From assembly GCA_018335765.1 (NCBI GenBank), contig JAGXRU010000180.1:1-5970 (forward strand): a stretch of 5,970 nt of DNA, given 5' to 3'. Position numbers and translations under genes: made by a program. The notes beneath the pieces were generated by a model. The model did not search any database, was not told where the DNA came from, and saw only the letters and a program-made list of their open reading frames with translations. The stretch comes from Alkaliphilus sp. (lineage in GTDB: Bacteria; Bacillota; Clostridia; Peptostreptococcales; Thermotaleaceae). Shown here piece after piece: positions 1 to 5,331 of the stretch. Position 1 is the first letter of the stretch. Each line of letters starts with the position of its first letter.

Positions 1-422
1 TCCTCATGCTTATTTATTACAGCTAAAACTGCATTTGTGACCCTATTATACATTTGAAGAAGGCTCTCTCCCTCAGGTGGTGAATACGCCATCCAATCAG
101 TTTTCCATAGTTCTGACTCTTTTGGGTATGTTTCACTTATATCATTATAAGATAGCCCTTCCCATAAACCAAAATGAATCTCCCTTAATGTATTCATTTG
201 AATTCTGTCAGCTTTATGAAATTCTCCAATGATATCTGCTGTTTTCACTGTTCTGCTCAAGTCACTGCTTATTATTATATCAAGCTTTTCAGTTTTCAGC
301 TTAACGGATGCTTCTTTAGCATGAAGTAACCCTTTGTCCGTCAAACAGCTATCTGACCAGCCACAGTAAACACCACTGACATTCATTGCTGTTTCTCCAT
401 GCCTAACCAAGATCAACTCCAT
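1..422 (-). CDS. cobC: CobC-type alpha-ribazole phosphatase (histidine phosphatase family), C-terminus cut off by window edge
   Basis: I translated this gene by hand: 140 codons from the ATG at 422-420 with no stop before the left edge. The family is usually about 190-200 residues, so roughly the last quarter is missing. Visible motifs are the N-terminal phosphohistidine motif LVRHGET (residues 5-11), SSDLSRT (about 76-82), EIHFGLWEG (about 104-112) and PPEGES (about 134-139). These are the landmarks of the phosphoglycerate mutase-like histidine phosphatase superfamily, with H8 the expected phosphorylated residue. The C-terminal catalytic His motif lies outside the window. In B12 synthesis CobC removes the 5'-phosphate of alpha-ribazole phosphate or of cobalamin phosphate in the cytoplasm. 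The superfamily is broad, so the specific role is inferred from the position 8 bp after cobS. The start is fixed by the SD AAGGTGAG at 437-430, 7 nt away, which overlaps the cobS stop codon and suggests translational coupling. Confidence 0.88.
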   Translation of the reverse strand, partial: MELILVRHGETAMNVSGVYCGWSDSCLTDKGLLHAKEASVKLKTEKLDIIISSDLSRTVKTADIIGEFHKADRIQMNTLREIHFGLWEGLSYNDISETYPKESELWKTDWMAYSPPEGESLLQMYNRVTNAVLAVINKHE

Positions 423-430
423 CTTAATTC

Positions 431-1177
431 TCACCTTCCTATACTATATAGTACCAAGGAATAAAATATTAAATAGACAAGTTCAGAAAGCTCGCATAAT
501 GCACCTAGGGTGTCTCCAGTCATTCCTCCAATTTTACTTTTGATATGCTTTATATATAGAATGCTAAATATATAGACAATTGGTATAAATAATAAAGAGG
601 AAATATATATTAATGAAACGATCCCACTGATTAATAAAGCCCAAGCCACATGCATAGTATTTACTTGACCAATAAAAATATTGCCCAAGCCATTTTCTCT
701 CCCATATTTTGAATAACATGAAGCAAAAACCATTGCAAGTCTTGAAAATACAGGCATAAGCAATAAAATTTTATACACTTCAGATTCCGGCAACTGATAG
801 ATTAACGCCAGCTTAAGTAAAATTGTAAATAATATTGCCAACAAACCATTAGTGCCTATTCGGCTGTCTTTCATTATTTCCAGCATTCTTTCCTTTGGTC
901 TATTGCTATACACCCCGTCAAAGGTATCCCCTAACCCATCTAAGTGGAGACCTCCAGTGATAAATGCTTCACTGGTTACTACTGCAACTGCTGCTAATAA
1001 ATTTCCACCTAGCAAATTGCCTAGAAAATAAAATATAATGGTAAACAACCCTATAATTAATCCGACCAAGGGAAAATAAACTATGCCGTCTCTGAATTCA
1101 TCATTATCAGATCTCCATTCAATTGTTGGCACCGGAATTCTTGTTAGAAATTGAAGCATCAAAAGTAATTTTCTCAT
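431..1177 (-). CDS. cobS: Adenosylcobinamide-GDP ribazoletransferase (cobalamin synthase)
   Basis: This 248-residue integral membrane enzyme joins adenosylcobinamide-GDP to alpha-ribazole (or its 5'-phosphate), the step that completes the lower loop of cobalamin. The length matches the family. Diagnostic motifs are all present: GGLHLDGLGDTFDG (75-88) with the acidic residues D80, D84 and D87 expected to bind Mg2+, KDSRIGTNG (103-111), and GGMTGDTLGA (217-226). Hydrophobic stretches at about 32-52, 58-75, 112-127, 136-152, 176-208 and 230-246 indicate a polytopic membrane protein. The ATG start has a GAAGGGG SD at 1195-1189, with a rather long 11-nt spacing. The gene is 48 bp downstream of cobU and 8 bp upstream of cobC, and the same order is common in B12 operons. 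No missing catalytic residue or frameshift was seen. Confidence 0.96.
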   Translation of the reverse strand: MRKLLLMLQFLTRIPVPTIEWRSDNDEFRDGIVYFPLVGLIIGLFTIIFYFLGNLLGGNLLAAVAVVTSEAFITGGLHLDGLGDTFDGVYSNRPKERMLEIMKDSRIGTNGLLAILFTILLKLALIYQLPESEVYKILLLMPVFSRLAMVFASCYSKYGRENGLGNIFIGQVNTMHVAWALLISGIVSLIYISSLLFIPIVYIFSILYIKHIKSKIGGMTGDTLGALCELSELVYLIFYSLVLYSIGR

Positions 1178-1225
1178 AGATTTATTTGCCCCTTCAATAG
1201 CATTAACTAAAATTCTTAAGCATTC

Positions 1226-1789
1226 TTACTTGATCTTCATTGGAATCCCTGAAACAGTAAGAATTACCTCATCAGCTTCTTTTGCTAAGTACTGATTTAT
1301 TCGACCTGCTATGTCTCTGAATATACTAGAAAGTTTATTATCCGGCACTATTCCCATGCCTATTTCATTGGTTACACATATAAACCATAGATTCTGATCT
1401 CTAATCGACTTTACTAAATTATGAAATTGGTTACGAATATCTTCTTCTATTTTATCGATTTCTCCATAATCTAGGCTCTCCCAATCAGTTTCAAGTTCTT
1501 TAAACATTAGGTTTGTAATCATTATTGTCACACAATCCAGTATTATTACTTCATGGTCTATTGCCAGCTTGGGCATTATGTTATACAAATCGTCATACTG
1601 CTCTATGGTTGTCCAGTCCTTAGGTCTGGATTCCTGATGCTTTCTTATCCGATCCCTCAACCCTGAATCAAATGGTATTGCCGTAGCAATATATGCGACA
1701 GATTTAAAAGAATTTTTGGCTAGGTTTTCCGCATAAGTACTTTTACCACTTCTAGCTCCTCCGATAACTAATGTAATCTTTCCATCCAC
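1226..1789 (-). CDS. cobU: Bifunctional adenosylcobinamide kinase / adenosylcobinamide-phosphate guanylyltransferase
   Basis: CobU phosphorylates adenosylcobinamide and then transfers GMP from GTP to it through a guanylylated histidine, giving the adenosylcobinamide-GDP used by CobS. With the start chosen here (187 residues) the P-loop GGARSGKS is at 10-17. The RIxxHxxxRP motif carries H51, which aligns with the region holding the guanylylated His of Salmonella CobU. LDCVT with D85 is the Walker B-like strand, and the family signatures TNEIGMGIVP (140-149), FRDIAGRINQ (157-166) and SGIPMKIK at the C-terminus follow. The reading frame is open three codons further up, to a GTG at 1798-1796, but there the SD GGAGA would touch the start codon. 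The GTG at 1789-1787 sits 9 nt after that GGAGA and is preferred. The gene begins only 14 nt after a terminator T-run, so its transcription must either pass that hairpin or start inside it. Confidence 0.94.
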   Translation of the reverse strand: MDGKITLVIGGARSGKSTYAENLAKNSFKSVAYIATAIPFDSGLRDRIRKHQESRPKDWTTIEQYDDLYNIMPKLAIDHEVIILDCVTIMITNLMFKELETDWESLDYGEIDKIEEDIRNQFHNLVKSIRDQNLWFICVTNEIGMGIVPDNKLSSIFRDIAGRINQYLAKEADEVILTVSGIPMKIK

Positions 1790-1803
1790 AAGAACCACTC
1801 TCC

Positions 1804-1829
1804 AAAAAAACCTGTCTTCATGACAGGTT
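1804..1829 (-). terminator. Intrinsic terminator after vanW-like gene and ogt, directly before cobU
   Basis: Read on the minus strand, AACCTGTC (1829-1822), loop ATGAA (1821-1817) and GACAGGTT (1816-1809) form a perfect 8-bp stem. An uninterrupted run of seven Ts (1810-1804) begins within the stem end. This is a textbook Rho-independent terminator for the ogt transcript, 49 bp after the ogt stop. It is not a terminator on the plus strand, where no T-run follows the stem. The cobU SD (GGAGA) starts just after the T-run, so the same hairpin could act as an attenuator of the cob genes. I could not find a convincing competing antiterminator pairing in the 49 nt before it. Confidence 0.88.
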
Positions 1830-1878
1830 AAAGTCTATTTTGCACAGCAAATATTCTGCTCAAAATTTAAAGCAGTTA

Positions 1879-2400
1879 CTATTTCATTACAACTTTTCCA
1901 TCACAAATACTTCTTCCTTCCAATTCCAGCAAGTACTTTTTCATATCTAACCCGCCTCCAAAGCCCACTAGACCATGGTCACTTCCAATCACCCTATGGC
2001 ATGGAATAACCACAGGTATAGGATTTTTGTTGTTTGCCATTCCCACTGCTCTAAAACCTTTAGGACTTCCTGCCAAAATAGCCAACTCCTTATAACTGCA
2101 AACATCTCCATAGCGTATTTTGCTCAATGCAGTCCAGACCTTGACCTGAAATGGAGTTCCTCTCAAATCCAGATCTACACTAAAATTTTTTAAACTTCCA
2201 TCAAAATATGTAAACAGCTGCTCTACTACGGTAGAATTTTTTTTATGGTTTTCTTCTATATTTTCAAAATATTTGAATAGCCAAGAAGTGAAAACTTCAT
2301 AGCTTTCTGAGAGGCCTATTCTGCACACACCTTTTTTACTTGATGCGACATACAAAGGTCCAATAGCAGTATCTATATTCGTAAAATATACATTGCTCAT
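1879..2400 (-). CDS. ogt: Methylated-DNA--protein-cysteine methyltransferase (O6-alkylguanine DNA repair)
   Basis: This protein repairs O6-methylguanine (and O4-methylthymine) by moving the alkyl group irreversibly to its own cysteine. It has 173 residues, the usual length for Ogt and AdaB-type proteins. The active-site motif PCHRVIG is at 133-139 with C134 as acceptor. It is preceded by RAVGMANNKNP (117-127), whose R117 matches the arginine that fills the space of the flipped base, and by TPFQVKVWTALSKIRYG (82-98) of the DNA-binding domain. The N-terminal 75 residues fit the less conserved ribonuclease H-like domain. The ATG start has GAGGG (2412-2408) 7 nt upstream. It follows the VanW-like gene by 59 bp with no terminator between, so the two may be cotranscribed. 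There is no AraC-like regulatory domain, so this is not Ada. The symbol ogt rather than adaB is a naming choice the sequence does not decide. Confidence 0.95.
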   Translation of the reverse strand: MSNVYFTNIDTAIGPLYVASSKKGVCRIGLSESYEVFTSWLFKYFENIEENHKKNSTVVEQLFTYFDGSLKNFSVDLDLRGTPFQVKVWTALSKIRYGDVCSYKELAILAGSPKGFRAVGMANNKNPIPVVIPCHRVIGSDHGLVGFGGGLDMKKYLLELEGRSICDGKVVMK

Positions 2401-2459
2401 CAGTCAACCCTCTAATCTTAAAATTATTGTACTTCACCTACATCTGCACCACGTTCGAA

Positions 2460-3914
2460 TTATTGAAGTGGTTCAGTTTCTGTCTCTGCCTCCTGGTCTT
2501 CCTTCTGCTCTGCACTTTTTTCTTCAGTATTGTTTATGACCTCAGGTGGTTTTTTAGTTCCTTTCACTACAATTTGATTTCTAGCCTTGTAGTAATCCTT
2601 TGATACCCGTTCCCTGCTTACTTCTACATCATTTTCATAAATAACTTTATATGTGGTAACTCTATATCCGTCTCTTCCTTCTTGCTCTATCAGTTCCTGC
2701 CCATAAAGCAATTCACTATCTAGCTTTGTTTCAATTGTGCGTTTAATAAACTCATTCTCAACGGTATGAATTTTAACGGTTCTATTATTTGTTCTGCGGC
2801 CAAAAATATTTATAACCATCTGATCAGCTCGGGTATAGCTTTCAATATAGATTGGATGGCTTTGGTTGTTTTGAAATTTAAAATCCAACAACCCATATGA
2901 TACTGTCGCATCCCGTCCTTTAGGAACATATAGGGATGGTATACTGTGTTTAATCCTTTCCATGATCTTTAGATCACTTAGCAGTGCCGCATTATAAATA
3001 GTACTTGATGCTTGGCAAACTCCTCCGCCCAAACCCTCTACTAATTCTCCATTAAATATAACCGGTGCATCTAGATATCCTTTTTCCCTAGAACGAGGTC
3101 CCACTACATCATTAAAAGAAAAAATATCTCCTGGCATTAATACTATTCCATTAATTGCTTTAGCTGCCAAAGTAATATTTTGACTTCTTGATGCATTTGA
3201 AACATTAAAAGTGGTACTATAAGCTCCTAACAAATCTTGTATTGTGCTTAAACTCTCAGAAGTAATTCTTGGAAATTCCGATTCAACCTGCAGGTCAATA
3301 TTGATATCCTTATCATCTTTTAATTCATTAATTCTACTGTTTAATAGTGATTTTGTCCTGTTTGCGTTAAGCTTGAGTCCGATTTTTTCGTCAACAATTA
3401 CAAATATTCCATTTTTCCTATTTATGGTAGCACCCTCAGTTGGTTGATCAATAGCTATTTTGATGCTATATAGTATAGCATCAATCTTACTAGAATCATA
3501 GATAGGTGACAGATTGATATTTTGACTTTTCTTGTATAATGAAATTATCGTACTTAACCTTTCAAAGTAGTTGCCTTGTCGCCCAACCTCATAGGCTTCA
3601 TTTAAAGCTTTTGTGTAATCATAGGAATACCCAATTTCATCGTTGCTCACTGTCCAGGTCCTATCAGCATAGACAAAGTGAATCCTAGCTTCTAAATTCT
3701 TATCATCAAAATGATTCGCAATTTTTTGCTTTGCTTCATAAAGAGCAAGCCCTCCAATATCAATATTCTCTATGGTGACTCCATGGTACATTGTATCACG
3801 ATACAGCAAATAAAAAGACAAGCCAGTTGTTAAAATGAGAAAGCTCAACAAAACAATTATTAGTCCAGTGATCACATAAGATTTTTTCGGCTTCTTCTCC
3901 ATATTTGTGTTCAA
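2460..3914 (-). CDS. Membrane-anchored VanW-family protein with G5 domain (YoaR-like)
   Basis: This 484-residue protein has a short Lys-rich N-terminus (K7, K8, K10, K11) and one hydrophobic segment at about 14-38, so it should be anchored with the rest outside the membrane. Residues about 45-215 resemble the putative peptidoglycan-binding domain often found before VanW (GVTIENIDIGGL at 45-56; a second unit around 160-215). The VanW domain spans about 244-375, with LMPGDIFSFND (259-269) and GGGVCQASSTIYNA (297-310, C300). A G5-like domain follows at about 380-456, ending in VVKGTKK, then an acidic, Gln/Glu/Lys-rich tail. VanW domains occur in the vanB-type vancomycin resistance cluster, but their biochemical function is unknown and single chromosomal copies do not imply resistance. 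Cell-wall binding is an inference from the G5 and binding domains. The start is TTG: AGGAGG at 3927-3922 lies 7 nt upstream, whereas the next ATG (3902-3900) would be 19 nt away. Confidence 0.9.
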   Translation of the reverse strand: MNTNMEKKPKKSYVITGLIIVLLSFLILTTGLSFYLLYRDTMYHGVTIENIDIGGLALYEAKQKIANHFDDKNLEARIHFVYADRTWTVSNDEIGYSYDYTKALNEAYEVGRQGNYFERLSTIISLYKKSQNINLSPIYDSSKIDAILYSIKIAIDQPTEGATINRKNGIFVIVDEKIGLKLNANRTKSLLNSRINELKDDKDINIDLQVESEFPRITSESLSTIQDLLGAYSTTFNVSNASRSQNITLAAKAINGIVLMPGDIFSFNDVVGPRSREKGYLDAPVIFNGELVEGLGGGVCQASSTIYNAALLSDLKIMERIKHSIPSLYVPKGRDATVSYGLLDFKFQNNQSHPIYIESYTRADQMVINIFGRRTNNRTVKIHTVENEFIKRTIETKLDSELLYGQELIEQEGRDGYRVTTYKVIYENDVEVSRERVSKDYYKARNQIVVKGTKKPPEVINNTEEKSAEQKEDQEAETETEPLQ

Positions 3915-3959
3915 AAAGCTTCCTCCTAACTTTAAAAATATTTTCCATCCTTATATATT

Positions 3960-3965
3960 ATTATA
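3960..3965 (-). promoter_or_regulatory. Possible -10 element for the VanW-like gene
   Basis: A perfect TATAAT on the minus strand, about 33 nt before the SD of the VanW-like gene, is at a sensible distance for a start of transcription near 3953. The -35 region 17 bp upstream is poor (no good match to TTGACA), and the surrounding DNA is nearly all A and T, so a chance match is quite possible. Confidence 0.3.
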
Positions 3966-4046
3966 TATCGAAAATCTATATTACTAATATACATGATTAT
4001 TTAAAATTTTAATACTAATGTAACCAAAATGTAATCAACATTGAGT

Positions 4047-4076
4047 GGATGTTCACATTTTTTGAGTGCATACATA
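4047..4076 (+). promoter_or_regulatory. Weak sigma-E-like promoter candidate upstream of the orphan terminator
   Basis: GGATGTT (4047-4053) matches 5 of 7 positions of the Bacillus sigma-E -35 consensus GHATATT as I remember it. CATACATA (4069-4076) matches 7 of 8 positions of the -10 consensus CATACAHT, with a 15-bp spacer. Transcription from here would start near 4083 and meet the terminator at 4126-4152. The match is by eye in AT-rich DNA and may be chance. Confidence 0.22.
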
Positions 4077-4125
4077 ACATGTAGTGTACAAGGGTCCACA
4101 CAGAGAAATTCCTCTTATTACTGCC

Positions 4126-4152
4126 AGGGAGCAAGTCTCCCTCTTTTTTTTT
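4126..4152 (+). terminator. Orphan intrinsic terminator on the plus strand, no gene before it
   Basis: AGGGAG (4126-4131), loop CAAGT and CTCCCT (4137-4142) form a 6-bp GC-rich stem. After one C, nine consecutive Ts (4144-4152) follow. This is a strong Rho-independent terminator in the plus direction only. No plus-strand gene precedes it in the window, because the neighbour on the left is transcribed away from it. It must therefore end a short non-coding transcript, act as an attenuator in a long leader of the tgl operon, or be a remnant of a lost gene. Confidence 0.75.
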
Positions 4153-4182
4153 GCATTTTATACTTTGCGATGTTCGTTTATC

Positions 4183-4209
4183 ACTTTTATGATTTAGTCG
4201 CATATTATG
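4183..4209 (+). promoter_or_regulatory. Sigma-K-like promoter candidate for the unknown gene and tgl
   Basis: AC at 4183-4184, a 16-bp spacer and CATATTATG at 4201-4209 resemble the Bacillus sigma-K pattern (AC, 16-17 bp, CATANNNTA), with only the last base differing. CATATTAT also matches 6 of 8 positions of the sigma-E -10. Transcription would start near 4216, giving a leader of about 26 nt with the SD at 4227, a natural layout. Bacillus subtilis tgl is expressed late in sporulation under sigma-K, which fits. This rests on an eye match alone. Confidence 0.4.
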
Positions 4210-4242
4210 TATTAATAATGTTAATTGGAGGTGAATCTATTC

Positions 4243-5331
4243 ATGTTCTTAACTCAAAAAAAAGACATGTATACGAATATTACCAGTAATGAATACATTA
4301 AAAATTGGTCGAAATCTAATTTTTCGTATAATCAAAAAACCATCACAAGTAAAGAGTTGCAGGATCTAGACAGGATACGCTTATCTCAAGGAATATTTAA
4401 AATGAAAAGCTTTTTTAACGAACAATTGAAAAATACCAAGGAAAACGCTGTGGTACTGCTTAATCATAATAACCTGATGTACTCTTCATTATACTTGCTT
4501 AAGCAAGATATCATCAATCATAAAATTGTGGACGATATCAGCACAAAAAATAAGATTGCTCTAAGAATAACTGAAGAAATACTTAAAATTGAAAAAAACA
4601 GTCCTTTATTTCCATCTAACTGCTGTAGTCATATACAAAGCGTTGCTTCTATACTAAAATGGATGTTATTAACAGGATCTCAGGATGATGGACTCAGTGA
4701 AGAATTTGACACAATATTAGATATTACAGCTCTTCTTTTAACTAAGATCTACAAAGAAAAATCCGTACTCCCAATCATTATAAACATGGCTTTTGAGCGA
4801 AATAGGAGAGGTGCGAATACCCATGATTTGCTTTGGTCTTTTTTTGAGGCTAAAGATCCAAGAAGCTTTATATTAGTCGCTAATTATCTTCTATCAGAGC
4901 ATAATAAGGATATAGAATTGGCAAAAAAGCTTTTAAAATTTGCTTCAGATGTTAATATGACCATAAATACACCACCCTATTATCAATATCTTCATTTCAT
5001 AAGCTGGCTTAAAGAAAACTATTTTTATTTGTATTTTACTGGGGAAAGTTTTCAACAAACCAATCAACCGATTCCTTATGTTGTTGTTTTAGAAGCTAAA
5101 TATCTTAACAAAGTTGTTTCTATTGATACTGGAAAAATATTAGAATCGTTAAGTGAGAATGATGTTAATTGTATATATACCTTTAGAAACTTAGACCAAA
5201 ATACTAGAATAATATTGACTAACTTCTCTCATTTTCTTCGCCATAAGGATGATCAATTTTGGACACATTGGCTTAATTCCACAATATCAGAACAAATAAT
5301 GACTGCTAAAAATTGGCTGGGGGTGAGCTAG
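4243..5331 (+). CDS. Unrecognised 362-residue protein encoded directly upstream of, and overlapping, tgl
   Basis: I do not recognise this family. The protein is 362 residues, hydrophilic, rich in Lys, Asn, Ile and Leu, with no signal peptide or clear membrane segment, so it is probably cytoplasmic. The sequence looks mainly alpha-helical. Residues about 155-240 read as successive amphipathic helices (around 157-170, 193-203, 207-219 and 223-235) reminiscent of TPR or HEAT-type repeats, although no repeat consensus can be claimed. Other landmarks are a Cys pair at 127-128 followed by H130, and an aromatic patch PPYYQYLHFISWLKENYFYLYF (244-265, abbreviated in interpretation as Tyr/Phe-rich). 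The ATG start at 4243 is set by GGAGGTGA (4227-4234) 8 nt upstream. The frame is open up to a TTG at 4225, but that codon overlaps the SD itself. The stop TAG shares its last base with the GTG of tgl, so the two are probably translationally coupled and functionally linked, perhaps in spore coat formation. Confidence 0.85.
   Translation: MFLTQKKDMYTNITSNEYIKNWSKSNFSYNQKTITSKELQDLDRIRLSQGIFKMKSFFNEQLKNTKENAVVLLNHNNLMYSSLYLLKQDIINHKIVDDISTKNKIALRITEEILKIEKNSPLFPSNCCSHIQSVASILKWMLLTGSQDDGLSEEFDTILDITALLLTKIYKEKSVLPIIINMAFERNRRGANTHDLLWSFFEAKDPRSFILVANYLLSEHNKDIELAKKLLKFASDVNMTINTPPYYQYLHFISWLKENYFYLYFTGESFQQTNQPIPYVVVLEAKYLNKVVSIDTGKILESLSENDVNCIYTFRNLDQNTRIILTNFSHFLRHKDDQFWTHWLNSTISEQIMTAKNWLGVS

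Larger units (their letters stand above)
3915..4242. other. 328-bp divergent intergenic region between the VanW-like gene and the tgl operon
   Basis: This stretch carries no credible gene. From left to right it holds the SD of the VanW-like gene (3922-3927), a very AT-rich block (about 3928-4020), two copies of TTGAGTG (4041-4047 and 4062-4068), a sporulation-promoter-like element (4047-4076), a plus-strand terminator (4126-4152), a second sporulation-promoter-like element (4183-4209), and the SD GGAGGTGA (4227-4234) of the next gene. Short open frames cross it on both strands but lack ribosome binding sites and one of them runs through the terminator. Confidence 0.8.

Noticed and set aside
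1790..1798. Three-codon longer cobU from the GTG at 1798
   Set aside because: The only SD (GGAGA) would touch this GTG; the GTG at 1789 has a normal 9-nt spacing.
1975..2193. Open frame of 72 codons on the plus strand
   Set aside because: It lies entirely antisense inside ogt, which has complete family motifs, and it has no ribosome binding site or recognisable product.
3244..3447. Open frame of 67 codons on the plus strand
   Set aside because: Antisense to the peptidoglycan-binding part of the VanW-like gene; its hydrophobic look is what the opposite strand of a charged protein gives.
4037..4053. Small inverted repeat AACAT/ATGTT as an operator
   Set aside because: Only 5 bp per arm in AT-rich DNA; expected by chance.
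4080..4152. T-box or other known riboswitch ending at the plus-strand terminator
   Set aside because: An AGGGT near 4091 recalls the start of the T-box motif, but the rest of the conserved T-box sequence is absent, and no other riboswitch core I know is visible.
4015..4203. Open frame of 62 codons on the minus strand in the intergenic region
   Set aside because: No SD, no family likeness, and the frame crosses the complement of the terminator and its T-run.
4225..4242. Six-residue N-terminal extension of the unknown gene from a TTG at 4225
   Set aside because: The TTG overlaps the GGAGGTGA that serves as SD for the ATG at 4243, and no other SD lies before it.
4041..4289. Open frame of 82 codons on the plus strand in the intergenic region
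   Set aside because: It starts with TTG without an SD, runs through the intrinsic terminator, and overlaps the start of the well-supported gene at 4243.
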